From Davidsoniella eucalypti (taxonomy: Eukaryota; Ascomycota; Sordariomycetes; Microascales; Ceratocystidaceae), in NCBI GenBank assembly GCA_004009845.1, contig RMBW01000032.1, forward strand, positions 186,001-250,000: DNA of 64,000 bases, given 5' to 3'. Of this stretch, positions 1 through 12,192 are shown piece by piece; the first letter of the stretch is position 1, and every line of letters begins with the position of its first letter. The notes beneath the pieces are model-generated. The model was not told where the DNA came from, made no database searches, and worked only from the letters and a program-made list of their open reading frames with translations. The position numbers were made by a program, and so were the translations under genes.

Positions 1-1553
1 CAGACACGGGTCGATGGTTCGAACGGTGTACTCGTCGTCATCATGAACTATACGGGTGATGTGCTCAACTTTGCTGTTGCTGTAGAACAAGCCCGGGCCG
101 CCGGCATCGATGTGGACATGGTCATTGTCGGTGACGATGTCGGTGTTGGTCGTAAGATGGGCGGAAAGGTCGGTAGACGTGGCATCGCCGGTACCGTATT
201 GGTACACAAAGTTGCCGGTGCATTGGCGGCCCGCGGCGCCGCGCTGAAGGATGTTTCCCGTGTGGCTAGACTGACGGCAGAGAACCTGGTTACTATTGGC
301 GCTAGTTTGGATCATGTCCATGTGCCTGGCCGCGCATCGGAGGCTGAGGGCGATGAACTGGCGCCTGGCGAGATTGAGCTAGGCATGGGCATCCATAATG
401 AAGCGGGCTCCGGCCGCCTGACGGCTGAATTGCCACAACTGGTATCTAAGATGCTGCAACAGCTATTGGATCAGACAGATGAGGACAGAGCTTTCCTCAA
501 GGTCGACTCGAAAGAAGTCGTTTTGCTGGCGAACAACCTTGGAGGTGTGAGCACTCTGGAGATGGGTGGTATCACAAACGAAGTTGTGGAACAGCTCAAG
601 TCTAAGTATGGTATCAAGCCCGTCCGTATCCTCAGCGGTTCATACATGACTAGTCTGAATGGTATGGGCTTCAGCATCACCCTGCTTAACACTGTTGGTA
701 CGGGAATCCCCGACGCAAACATGCTTCAGCTTCTAGATGCACCTTGTGAAGCTACAGGATGGGCTGCGCCAATTAGCACAGCGAACTGGGAAGCAAACAA
801 CACTGCAACTCTGGACTCTTCCGAAGAAACCAAGGACACAGGAGTCAAACCTTTTGGCATCACTTACGAAGCCAATGTAGCCAAGGCGGCACTTTTGAGT
901 GCTTCGCATACGCTCGTATCTCATGAGCCGGACATCACCAAGTACGATACTATTGTCGGAGATGGGGACTGTGGTACTGGCATGAAGCGTGGCGCTCTAG
1001 GTAAGTTTCATGCATTATTAAACGATTCATAATCAAGACAACTAACATTCTGTACTCTATAGCCATACGAGAATACGTAGAAAGTGGTAAAATTACTGGC
1101 GATGCTGTTGTCGATCTTGCTGGCTTGGTCACCGAGATCGAAAAGAGCATGGACGGCACGTCTGGCGCCATTTATGCTATCTTCCTCAACTCTCTAGTCG
1201 CCTCACTTCGTACCCAGCCTACTGGTCCCGCCACATCAAAGGTTTGGGCCACGGCGATGAAGACTGCCCTAGACGCGCTAAGCAAGTACACGCCGGCACG
1301 ACCTGGCGATCGTACGCTGATTGATGCACTACATCCGTTTATCGAGGCTCTAGACTCGGATGGTTTCAAGGCCGCAGCCTTAGCAGCGTTCAAGGGTGCA
1401 GAGAACACGAAGGGTATGAAGCCCGGTCTGGGTAGATCCGTATATGTCGGCGGTGATGGATATCAGCGTGTTCCTGACCCAGGTGCCTGGGGTCTGGCAT
1501 GGTTCCTCGTAGGCCTTGCTTCGACATTGTACGATCTTGATATAAAGGCATAG
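1..1553 (+). CDS. Dihydroxyacetone kinase (Dak1/Dak2 family), 5'-truncated by window edge
   Basis: ATP-dependent kinase that phosphorylates dihydroxyacetone (and glyceraldehyde) to the glycolytic phosphate in the cytosol, used for glycerol catabolism and dihydroxyacetone detoxification. The reading frame is open from base 1, so the start lies upstream. Exons are 1-1000 and 1063-1553; the 62-bp intron has a GTAAGT donor, an ACTAAC branch point and a TAG acceptor, and restores the frame (GAL-A-IREY). The visible part encodes 496 aa of a family usually near 580-600 aa. The DhaK domain shows the GVLVVIMNYTGD motif and the substrate-binding His in GMGIHNEAG. After the linker, the DhaL nucleotide domain carries DGDCGTGMKRG, whose Asp residues hold Mg-ATP. 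The C-terminus DPGAWGLAWFLVGL is typical. Stop is TAG at 1551-1553. The identity is secure; only the N-terminus is missing. Confidence 0.95.
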
Positions 1554-2149
1554 ATAGTGATATCAGGTCTAATCAAAGATATATGATTTGTTAGTTTCAT
1601 ATTATTTGTTTCTTGTTCAGCATTATCAGTAGTAAAGTAAATGAGCCCTGTGGCTCCATAGCATGATGTTTAGATCTTGAACGCCTTAGTATGTGGTAGT
1701 GAAAGAATGAAAATAACAAGACAAAGTAAGTAGCCAGAACAACGGAAATGAGAACCCCCATAGAAAAAGAAAGAAAGCGTGACTATGATGAAGCAATATA
1801 GCAGAAATGAAGATACCAAAACATGATCCGCCCATTACCTTATACATTACCTCCTTTGAGCATAATAAGGTAAAGATAGACAACAGAATGGGGAGAATTT
1901 AATGTACTCGTCCTTTCGTGGCCATTTTTGCTTATTTAGAAAAAGGATGCCATTGATTTGGTTCAATTATGCTTTTTGAATTAATAGTTTTTTTTTTATA
2001 TATAGAGAGACAGGCTGGTCCTAATGGTGAAGAGTTCTCAATATCCCCCAAGAGTCGTTAAAGAGGGATAGAAGAGAGTAAAAAAGAAGAAGAAAAAGCG
2101 GTATCATTTGGGGTAGTTTGAACGGCGAAAGAAAAAGGTCGTAACATAT
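1554..2149. other. Convergent intergenic region between the DAK gene and SmD2
   Basis: AT-rich 3'-UTR/terminator space between two convergent genes. Short A/T tracts occur (for example the T-run near 1988), but I see no ORF with coding character and no RNA gene. Confidence 0.6.
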
Positions 2150-2892
2150 TTAACTGAGCAGTACCATGATGACACTGTCACCACGTAGGAACCTAAAAAA
2201 AGAAAGGACAAGTGGTATTGTTAGTATATCGTCTTTGCCAACTACTGAAGAGAGAGAGATATATATATATATATATATCATGACCCTCGACGAATATGGG
2301 GTAGTAAAAACAAAAACAGCAAAATACGTACATCTTGCTAATGAACCGATCCTTGTTCACCGGCCGGCCCTTCTTGCCGTTGGCCAACCGCGGGGTCTCT
2401 GTCCACATTTCCTTGACGTTCTCTAGCACCATGTTGCAGTGTCTGTCGAAAGCCTTGACACGGGCCAGAAGCTTGCGGTTGTTACGGATCGAAATCAGGA
2501 CCTGAGTGTGGCCACGGACAGCGGATTGGAGAATAGAAAGGGGACCGGCGCTGAACTCGTGTTCTTCAAGCTGGGCAATCTCGTACTCGCTGTGTCGGGA
2601 GAAACATTCTAAGTTAGCCAAGACTTGGATATATGGAGAGAGCTTAAGGTAAGGAGGAGGGGTGAAGCTTTTCGGTTGGTGGTAGGAGAAATAGAGTTGC
2701 TAGTTCGACTCTTGAAGCTTGAAGCTCTTGGGGAGAACCAAGTGTAGGAGTAGAAGAAATGGAAGCAGTGGCACTTACGTCAATTCCGAGCGCGGCTTGG
2801 TCAGAAGCTCTCTAGAGGGCACAGTTAGTATGTGTTTAAGTAGTTCGCTGCTATCTATTGAGGAAGACTAACTGGATCTTAGGATCGGCCAT
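2150..2892 (-). CDS. Small nuclear ribonucleoprotein Sm-D2 (four exons)
   Basis: Core Sm-ring protein of U1, U2, U4 and U5 snRNPs, acting in nuclear pre-mRNA splicing. Hand-assembled exons on the minus strand are 2892-2873, 2811-2779, 2589-2332 and 2192-2150, giving 117 aa. All three introns have GT-AG ends; the first has a TACTAAC-type branch. The N-terminus MADPKIQELLTKPRSEL leads into the Sm1 motif (GPLSILQSAV, TQVLISIRNNRKLL, VKAFDRHCNMVLENV); the last small exon gives the Sm2 motif FLRGDSVIMVLLS. The length equals that of human and fungal SmD2. The last intron carries a GA/TA microsatellite. The upstream (right) side shares an intergenic promoter with the hydrolase gene, with a telobox-like AAACCCTA about 250 bp before the start. 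Confidence 0.93.
2249..2278. repeat. (AG)n(AT)n microsatellite inside the last SmD2 intron
   Basis: About five AG units followed by ten AT units. It lies wholly within the third intron of the SmD2 gene (2193-2331), so length changes would not affect the protein but could affect intron folding. Confidence 0.9.
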
Positions 2893-3637
2893 TGTGTTTA
2901 AGAAATGTGTAGAATTAGAAAAACAAAAGCAAGATCAAGAAATGGGCTGAGAATCTAGAAAATTGACAAAATCTGCGGTGCAATTCAACGGGGCAGGTAT
3001 TATACGGCTGAAGGTGGGCTGGACAAGGCTACGATGTTTTTGATGGAGGTTTTCGCGCTGCCATTGAAAAAGGCTAAGGCGGTGAGAGCTTCAAAGTGGG
3101 GCGTACTTGCAAGCATAAGGAGAGAGGTATCGACAATGCCTAGGGTTTGCTCTACTATCTACAGGGCTGCAAATGATAAATAAATTAACAACCAACTGGA
3201 AAAAAAGGCGGCAGAAAAAAAAAGAGAGGTTCTATCATTGGCCTGTATCGTCTCCAAACTAGTCCAGCCAGAGGTATCGGCAAGCGTCAACAACGCATCA
3301 TTTCTATAGCTTACGGTTAAGATCGACGGCTCCTTGTTCTTCGGGTATTGTAATATTGAGCAGTAAAGCTGTAGTGCAGAAGCAGTGCAGTTGTTCAATC
3401 AACCAAAACTCCCCGCACTGTCAGATATCTTGGTGGTGGTGGTGGTTTTTTTTTTGGAGAACGAATATCGACTTTTGAGATTCCTCGGCTCACTTTTGCC
3501 GGCTTTCTTTCTTTCTTTTTTTCCGCATCTTAGAAAGAAAAGTCCGGATTATCGCGGCTTTTCGTTTGGTGCGGCCTGCTATCTGCGCATCAAAACTCTT
3601 CCAGTTTCGAGCTTCCGCGTTCTAGATCCTAGTTTTC
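2893..3637. promoter_or_regulatory. Divergent promoter region, SmD2 / Ehd3 hydrolase
   Basis: The 745-bp spacer separates two divergent starts. TAGGGTTT at 3141-3148 is a telobox-like motif read AAACCCTA toward SmD2. A (TGG)5 run followed by a T tract lies at 3431-3450, and a pyrimidine-rich tract at 3500-3530 precedes the hydrolase start. No coding signal was seen. Confidence 0.5.
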
Positions 3638-5421
3638 ATGTTTGCCCGAACACTCGCTCGCCGTGCCGGCTTGATAGCTGCGAGCTCCAGAGTCACCACT
3701 ACCCGCGCCATGCCTCTCAAAGCTAGTATTGTCGGCCAAAGGGCCTCCTCGCGTCTTGCTTTTTCATCCGATGTGAGTAGCGCCATAATATACCATCACC
3801 AAGGCAGGCATCATCCACTCTGTTTGGCCTATGTACCACAACGTTCGACAACGGCCTCTAACCGTATGCACCCATAATCTTTTAGTACAATACACCCATT
3901 GTAGGCAAACATTTCTACAGGGCGAAGAATATAGATAAACAAACTTCGGAAATCATCTTCACCAGCCAGTATGGTCTACGCACAATCGAGCTCAACCGAC
4001 CCAGTAAACTCAACGCCCTCAACCACAGCATGGTACGGCAGATTGTTCCGCGTCTAGTCGAGTGGGAGCACTCGGATTTGGCTAATGTCGTCGTGATCAA
4101 GGGTACTGGCCGTGCGCTGTGTGCTGGAGGCGACGTCATGCAAGTCGTCATGGACATTCATGAAAACAAGGTTAGTCGTGACAACGTCCGTGGCCCCGGC
4201 TCGGAAGTTGCTCATGATTTCTTTATTGACGAGTACCTCATGGACCATTTGCTTGCCACCTACAAGAAGCCCGTGGTATCTTTCATGGATGGCGTGACCA
4301 TGGGTGGTGGTCTTGGCATTAGTGTTCACTGCCCTCTCCGGATAGCCACGGAGCGCACCATCGTAGCCATGCCCGAGACCAAGATCGGTCTATACCCTGA
4401 TGTCGGTGGTTCATTCTTCCTGCCTCGTCTGGATGGATTTGTTGGTACTTACCTTGCTATGACTGGCGAATCTATCCGTGGCGTTGATGCGTACTATTCT
4501 GGCTTTGCTACCCATTACATGGACTCAACTCTGCTCCTATCGCTAGAGAGTCGTCTAGCAGAGCTACGCTTCAAGGACTACGATACCATGGACACCCGCC
4601 TATCGTTGATCTCTCGTACTATTGATGAATTTGCGACCGGTTTGCCCGATCAACTCCCAACTATTGCCGGCGAACTTCGTGAAGCTATTGACCGCTGCTT
4701 CAAATACAACAACGTCAACGACATCCTGCGTGCTCTGGAGGCGGAAGAGGGTGCTACTCGTGACTGGGCACAGGCAACGCTTCAGACACTGCATGAACGC
4801 TCGCCTACTTCGGTTCATGTTGCTCTACGCCAAATGCGCCTCGGCCGCAACTGGTCGATCAGCGAGGCTTTCAAGCGTGAGTCGGCCATGACCGATCACT
4901 TCTGCGACCCTAGCAGCGACTTTACTGAGGGTGTCACGAAGCTGCTCTCTAAGGGCACCGATAAGGGCCCTCCGCAATGGAAGGATGTGTCCCTGGAGGC
5001 GATTGCTGAGAATGGTGTTGATGTTAGCAGACCCTACTTCGAGCCACGCCCTGAAAAGGAGCCTCTAACGCTTCTAGTCAACCGTGATTACAAGGAGTAC
5101 CCCCATGCTAAGTACGGTGTGCCTAAAGAAAGTGAAGTGCGTGAGCTCATTGCTAGGACGGAGCTGTCGCCTGAAGAGGCCGGTCGGGCGATTGTCAAGT
5201 CTCGCAACAACAGACAAGGCATCAAGCACGTCGTAGCTGACATACTGGCTCGCCGTGTCACCACGGACAGCTTTGGTCGTGCCCGCTGGGTTGAAAACGT
5301 GGTGCCGCAACAAATTCTGCCCGTTATCGAGACTATCCCGGTTCCTGAGCTGGCCGCTCAATCCGAGTCTGAGCCTGTGGCCGAGCCTGTGACCAAAACT
5401 GAGCCAACAAAAGCTGAGTAA
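3638..5421 (+). CDS. 3-hydroxyisobutyryl-CoA hydrolase, mitochondrial (Ehd3/HIBCH type)
   Basis: Crotonase-fold thioesterase of valine catabolism that releases 3-hydroxyisobutyrate from its CoA ester in mitochondria; the yeast orthologue Ehd3 is also the mitoribosome subunit mS47. Exons are 3638-3772 and 3886-5421 (113-bp intron), 556 aa. The acceptor at 3885 was chosen because it keeps phase; the nearer CAG at 3920 does not. The N-terminus MFARTLARRAGLIAASSR is Arg/Ser-rich without acid residues, a matrix presequence. Visible motifs are RTIELNRPSKLNAL, the oxyanion-hole segments LCAGGDV (about 123-129) and MGGGLGIS (184-191), and the catalytic acids in PETKIGLYPDVGG (Glu near 209, Asp near 217). 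The Pro/Glu-rich C-terminal tail is poorly conserved. Identity secure; the first splice junction is less so. Confidence 0.93.
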
Positions 5422-7766
5422 AGAACAAAAGCGAAGGAATCAAGAGTCTTTTTTCTGCTTGAAAGAGCGTATCCTGTGATCGATAGAGATCCTGTGTAGA
5501 TTTACCGGTGCTGCAGCAGGTAACTGCTCTCATCATTTTGTACAATACGGCCTTGTATGTTTGCCACCTGTTTTCTTTTCTTTTTTTCTCTTCTTTTTTT
5601 ATTGTCATTATTTTTTCATAAATGGTACAATGATAGAGTTGGCTCTCTAACTAATTATCATGAAATGAAAATCATATCGAGATTGAGTAAAAGTAACCTG
5701 TATTTCTGTGAGCATAAACCAAAAAAGAAGGCTTACAAAGCGACTATCGTGATATTTGTAATGTAAACACTAAAGTGCGAAAAAAGACTGCCGAAACGGG
5801 ACTGGACTGGAACACAAGGCTGCAAATAAGTAAGCTTCCGGTGGCCTTGAAAAAATACTGCAGGTTGTAATCAGCCACGATTATTAGAGTAGTGGTAGAA
5901 AAAGCGAGGCATCAAAAGTTGAAGAAATAGTAGAGGGAATGAAATGGCCGACAAATGATGCTGTGTCACCATGTAGACGACTACAGGCCTCATAATACGG
6001 AAATGGCGTCGACAAAAGAAAACAACAATTTGGGGATTTACACACTACTTGAATGAAAATCGGCATCGCAATGAAGAGGATGGCAATATTCGGCATTGGA
6101 AATATGGTAATAGTCATGGACTAGTGTTCTAAGACATCAAATTATCAAAATGGAATGGCAATAGCATCATGTAAAATCATCCGATCAATTGCTTCCTAGT
6201 GAGTGGTGAAGTTTCGATATGAAACATCTAGGCATATTTTCACGGTCATTTATCATTTGACAAATAAAAGAGTTAGGATGTGTTAAGCATCGATCTTGTT
6301 GCGAACTTCACAATATCTTTTACTAGAAATTCACAGAGTAGGCTGGGACGAAAAAGAGGACAAAAAAAACTATATAAAGCTGGGCGATGACCCGCTTTGG
6401 CGACGTAAACCCGGGTTTTCGTGTTCTCGAGTCTTCTCTTTCTTCGGCTGAAAAGCACAAATATTTGAGTACCTTTTCTGCAACTTCGAGCACCATTTCG
6501 AGGTGTTTCCCGCGTGTTCATTTATCTGTCTCGTTCGCACTGATATTTTGGCCTCATTTACCCTGCTCACTTCATCATACATATATATTAGCCGATAATC
6601 TACCGCTCTAAAGAATCAGCTCTTCATATCCCTGTCCGTAGCAACGGTACGGCAACCGTACTGTAAGTGTAAGCCCTGGAATGGCCAAACTGGCGGGCAG
6701 CCCCTCATAACAACAATGAAAATCTAAAAAGCTAACCCCATTTTGCCAGAGTAGTCTATAACGGTAGTTCTGTAAGTCCATTGTCTTCCTCGTCTACTAA
6801 AATCACCAAGTGCGCTTCTTGTCGTTCAAAAGCCAGCGCACGTGACTCCGCGGTTGCCAGTCGATAGTTGCTCAGGAGACCCACAGCTGGGGCGCAGAAA
6901 CGGCAGCACAAGCGGTTACCACTCTGGCGTGCAGGGAAAGACCCAAAGCCAGATCGAGCAAGTTACCAAGGCAAGGAGACTACTAGGATTACAACTTGAT
7001 CCTAAGGTGCGCATTATACTGTCACACTGTCACTTTACACGGAATATACGCGTACATTCTGCGTTAATGACACGCTAGAGGCACCGTGTGTCGCACTGCC
7101 AACATAAGGCTACTTTATTTCCTGTTTTGCGTAGTTGCTCCATAAGCACCTGGGAAACGGTCGTCTTAGGGGGCTCTAGGGCCTCTAGATAACGCTGTAA
7201 CTGCCCCATCGCTAAAGGTAATTGCTATCTTAGTTTCAGTTTACCGCACGACGCGGACCGCGTTGCTTCGGGCACGCAAAAAAGGAAAGCACAGCAAGTA
7301 AAGCCTAGATCCTGGCACAGACGAGCCCTTTTCTTCTTTTCTTCCTCTAGATATCAACATCGCAAGTCATTTTTCCCTCCGCATCTTCTTCTTCTTCTGC
7401 TCCATATCTCATCTTCATTTTCCTCTTCTACCGTTGCCGGCCTGCAGCGGGCTTCGCTCTTTCTTTTGACATTACTTTTGCTTATTAGCCTGTCTTCTAT
7501 CGCTCATTTATCGACTCTTCCAGCGGCTCGGCCATCGCCGCCAAACTCATCCGATTGCCTCTCTTTCTTTGTCCCTTCCTCTCTTTTCACACTCTCTTCA
7601 TTCCACATACCAGCTACAGAATCCCTACTGTGCACCTCTTTCTTTTCCTCTCGATTTGGCCGCCTCTACAGCACGGCTGCGGGCCTTCATCGCAGCCTCC
7701 TTAGACGTCTTCACTGCTGCTTGACAAAGCCATCCCCAGCCACCCTGTGGATGACCATTATTAGCC
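5422..7766. other. Long intergenic region: Ehd3 3' side and promoter/leader of the GATA factor gene
   Basis: 2.3 kb without a convincing gene. It contains a small perfect inverted repeat (GTACGG-CAA-CCGTAC, 6647-6661), an E-box CACGTG near 6839, one MluI cell-cycle box ACGCGT at 7048-7053, and a long CT-rich stretch from 7320 to 7640 that looks like core promoter plus 5' leader. An upstream ATG at 7751 overlaps the main start. ORFs here are short and lack coding character. Confidence 0.5.
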
Positions 7767-10700
7767 ATGACTTCTCCTGCTGCCAATTGGCAGACACCTG
7801 CCCAGGAACCCCTTCGCAGTCCGGGAGAAGCTACTATCTCAGTACAGCCCATGGGTCGTAAGTCACTTTCACCGGTTATGGGGGCCTATCATGCGCCCAA
7901 TGGCCCTTCCCCCCAACCAACCACTGGCAATACATATGCCCGCGGGAGTCGTCTAGTTATTCGAGAGCAGTTGCTGACAAAGCCCGCATATAGTCAAGGT
8001 TCATTATACTTTTGACAAGCTGGAGCAGGCCAGATGTCTGGCTCGCCCCCCCAGTTTGATCCATGTCCAGTCTCTACCCCTAGACAACAAGACAACTATT
8101 GGTATTGTTGATCTGAACCAGTGCCTGGGTGCCGTTGCGCAATGCAGCCCTGAGATGATCAATGCCTGCACCGACCCTAATTCAGCCATTGACTATTCCG
8201 TCTATGTGTATGACTACACGGAGCCCGATACGCCTCTTGTCGGTCATGGCATGCTCTCTCGTCTTATCCAGAACCCCGCCACCAGCCAATCCAACATGGT
8301 GTCCGGGCTCGTGACCCGGAACGTGCTGGCCATGTTCGGCAAGGGCTCTCAGAACACATTAGAAGTTAGGATGAAGTTCTCCGAGTCTCAGCGGTCATCA
8401 ATCATAGCGCCACAGCCCGTAGCTCAGGTCACAAGACAGCTTACGGCAACTCCTACACTCACCGACATTCAGTCTATCGAGCCGCTTCTCACGCCAACTG
8501 GCCGTAACGAATGGAATCTGTTGGTTCAATCTAACCCTCAATTAGCTACACAGCTCGCCAATATGCCGCCATTACAACCCCAAAGAGACAGCAGTGTTGG
8601 TGCTCTTAACAGAGTGCAATCACCTTCTACTCTTCCTAATAGGGTCATGTCTCCAGCGATTCCCTCTCAGATGAGTGGGCAGAATTCATTTGCTGGGTCT
8701 ACTCAGCAACAGCAGCAGCAACAACAACAACAGCAACAGCAACAGCAACAACATCATCATTCATCGAGACAGGCTACACCGGTAGACCCTGGCCTCACCA
8801 GGGAAATAGTCACCATCGAGACAGTCCCTCTTTCAGATGCGGCCCCTTCCAGACCCGCCTCTCGCTCTAGAAAACGACAGGCGACAGGAAGACCCCGTGG
8901 TAGACCCCGGAAGAACCCCACACCTTCTGACGCCAATGGCAACACATCCGGCTATGAGGATGGCACTGACGACGACCCGCCACCAAAGCGCAGAGCCATG
9001 ACTACCACCGTCACAAAATCTCTCAACACGCCCTTTGCTGCTGCCCCCGAATCTTTACGTGTTGCTGCAAGCACTTCCGGGTCTTTGCGAAGCTTCCGTC
9101 CTCTTGGAACTTCTGAAGCCGGTGCCACTAGTCACCTACACGACGTTCCCAGAGCTCCTACGCCAGTCCCCTTTTCTGAGAAGATGAGACCACGAGCCTC
9201 TACGGTATCACGACGAACCTCCGCTCTAAATCAAGAACAGACTCATGCCCCACAAGGTGACGATGCACGATCACCAAATGAGCATTCACAAGGCGCGCCA
9301 ACACCATTTTCTGAGGCTAGCACTCCCGATTTTGGTTCTTCGCCGCCTATGCCAAGAGCGTCGCAATTTGTTCAGAACTCTAGCCCAGCTCCGTCAAGTC
9401 CTAGCTTACCGCCCATGCTAATGGCACCTAATGATTCTGGATTTATGAGTGGAGGCATGGATGAATATCCAGAGGATAACAAACCAACACCTCGTCCACG
9501 TGGTAAATCTGCAAAGATTCTGTGTCGAGACAACACGCCGGTTCCTGTTCATGTATTCCACGTTGCAAGTGGCGACCCAGTCATCTACAAGAACTCGGCC
9601 GAGGCAGCTATCAAGCGCAGTAAAACCAATGTGCAGTTTTCTACCACTCTTCCTCTGGAGCCGCCTGTGCCTCAGGTTCCTCAATTAGTTCCTACCGGCC
9701 CTCCGCCAGCTCATCCCACGCTATATGCTCCGCCACCACCAAAACGAGCTCTTCCTCGTCTAGACCGGCCACAGCAACAGCCACAACAACAAACACTACA
9801 GGAATCATCCAGAATCATACCGCATTCAGAATCTGCTCCTCATGCTATATCAAATTCAGCGACTACCCTCCAGCAATCTCCTATTATTCAGGAGAGTCAG
9901 CCCGTAGCACCTCATCAATCACCCAGCCCCGATGCTCAAATCAGTACCAGTATTACTCAGGACTCTACTCAGAAGGAGGGATCAAGTACACCAATTGCAT
10001 CCACTACCGAAACTCACCAGCACTCACACACTATCTCAGAAACTCAAAACAGTGCTGAGGCTCAACAAACGAATAGTCTTATGGACGTTCCAGTCGTGTC
10101 ATACGATTACTCGGACAAGGCTTTATTCGAGGTCAGCGATGAGTCGCTTCTGGCATTAGGTGACGCCCTCACCTTTGATAAGGCCATGGCAGAGGCTCAT
10201 GCTCAAGAGCATGAAAGACAGGCTCAAGAAGCTATTGCAGCCTCCGTGGCTTCTTCTACTGCCCAAGGTGCTGGGTCTATTCCTATGCCATCTGCAGAGC
10301 CTATCTCGGAGACAAGATTTCTCATCGCACCTCAGGTGTTTAACCAACCACCTCGTTCGGAGGTTCCAAATACCCATATTCCATTAATGGTGCCTGATCT
10401 GCCGCAATCATCAACCCAGGCCCCCTCTACCCAACCTGCTCCAGTGACACGTCGTCCGCCAAAGAAGAAAGCACCTAGCCCATCACCTTCCTTCTCTAAT
10501 CCCACTTCGTTCTCGGAGGCTCCTCATCCACCAAGCGAAGCCACTATTTTTCCACTCCCCGTTACTGCAGCGACATCTCCGCCTCCTGCTTCTCGCTCCA
10601 ACAAAAACTATGTCAAGAAGCAGGCCATCAAAGACAAGCTTGAACAAGCCATTCTAAATGGAGAGATGCCTCCGTTTTGCTCCAACTGTGGTGCTATCGA

Positions 10701-12192
10701 AACGCCTACCTGGAGAAAGATCTTTGTCCAGGATCGCACAGGCACGCCTGTCTATCATGAATATTCGGACAAACCTGGCCGTGTCACAGCCATAGAGGTC
10801 ACTACGCGTGACGATGATCAGAACCCGACAGCATATCGGCTGATGAAGAAGGCCTTGGGGCCCGAGGATGACAAATCAAAGTGGAGTGATAATCTCCTAT
10901 GTAACCGTGAGTTTTCATCAAATAGCGGACTTTCAAGTCTTAATTATGCTAACAATACATGCGCAGCATGTGGAATCTGGTTGTGTAAAAACAACAAGCA
11001 CAGACCCATGGACCGTTGGGGTAAAGATGCCGAGCGTCTTGGCCAAGAACGCAGAAAGAGGGGAACCGGACGTGCTCCCGTCAGACGACGGAAGAACACC
11101 GGTTCCTCGCAGGCTGCAGGCTCAGCTCCGGCTGTTCCTACCTCCGATTGCAATATGATGACGGATCCCATGTGCCCTGCTGATTACATGTCACCGATTC
11201 CTGAGGGTCCGTTCTCCACGACAAACCCTGACAGTCAGAGCCAACACAACGTTTCGAAGCAGGACATGGCTTCCCAAAACATCGCATCGACTAGCTTTAC
11301 CTCCCAACCCGTCAACGCGCCATCAGCTCCTGATTCGACCATTCATTCTCAGCTAAGCACTGCAGCCCACACACCAGAGACTGAAGACTTCGACAACCTA
11401 GGCAACACCCGCAGGCTCTTGTTCCCTTCCCAAGATCGGAGTCGCAGTGTAGAAAAGACCCCTCGCGAAAATAACCACGAGTCTTCTCTCAGCATCCACC
11501 CCAGTGGCAGCAATGATGCGAAGACGAGCAACAATGATGAGGCTATCCTATTGATAGCAGAATCCACTCAAATGACATTCGATGACGAAATCGAGGCCCT
11601 CTTCCACAGCCCCTTGGCTTTGGGCAGACCATCTACGCCCCCTCCTAAAGGCCGTGGTGCTGAATTCAAAACGCCATCACGTCCGACACCGAGCAGTCAT
11701 AGGCCAATCACTAGAAGTGTGTCGCGATCTATCCGCTCTGACAGGTCATCTAAAACCGTTATTCAGGGTCCTCCTCAGACCCCCTCTCGTACTCCGAAGG
11801 GTTCTCTCATCCTCAATGTGCTCCTTGTCCCAGAAAGTCCATCACTGCGACGCAGTCCTCGTATCAACAAGACACTTCGCGATTCTACTAAGAAAGTCTT
11901 GACCATCGGTGGAAAACAAGTCGAGGCTTCTATGAGTGATATTGATGCTGCTCTTGCTGAGTTTGGCCGGTCTATTAATAACGACACCACCGGCAGACAG
12001 CGCAGCGGGAGCATCGCCTCCCTCGACAAGGTTGAAATCGATCCTTACCTCAAGCAGTGCCTAACGGAAAATTGGTCTCCCAATAAGGACTGGGCGAATT
12101 TCTTCGACGTGGACTTGAATAGCATAACACAAGAGAATATGGACTTGATGGCACAGTCTCTACTAGAGGAAAGTGCGGATGGGGCTTCCTAA
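7767..12192 (+). CDS. Ams2/Spt21-type GATA zinc-finger protein (histone-gene and chromatin regulator family)
   Basis: Likely nuclear regulator; fission-yeast Ams2 (GATA) and budding-yeast Spt21 control S-phase histone gene expression. Exons are 7767-7857, 7994-10906 and 10967-12192, giving 1409 aa. The 136-bp first intron joins QPMG to LKVHYTFDKLEQARCLA. The 60-bp second intron lacks a stop and is a multiple of three, so the unspliced frame stays open. The N-terminal Spt21-type domain (about 30-130) includes VDLNQCLGAVAQCSPE and VYDYTEPDTPLVGHGMLS. A polyQ/His run sits near 268-287 and an AT-hook (GRPRGRPRK) near 328-336. The finger is CSNCGAIETPTW (Cys926, Cys929) and, after splicing, LLCNPCGIWL (Cys1000, Cys1003), with an unusually long loop. 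Most of the rest is Ser/Pro/Thr-rich disorder. The family is well supported; the target genes are inferred from homologues. Confidence 0.88.
8704..8759 (+). repeat. CAG/CAA trinucleotide run encoding polyglutamine plus a His stretch
   Basis: Mixed CAG and CAA codons give about 17 Gln followed by three His in the disordered part of the GATA factor. Mixed synonymous codons suggest selection for the amino-acid tract or old age, not a fresh expansion. Confidence 0.9.
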
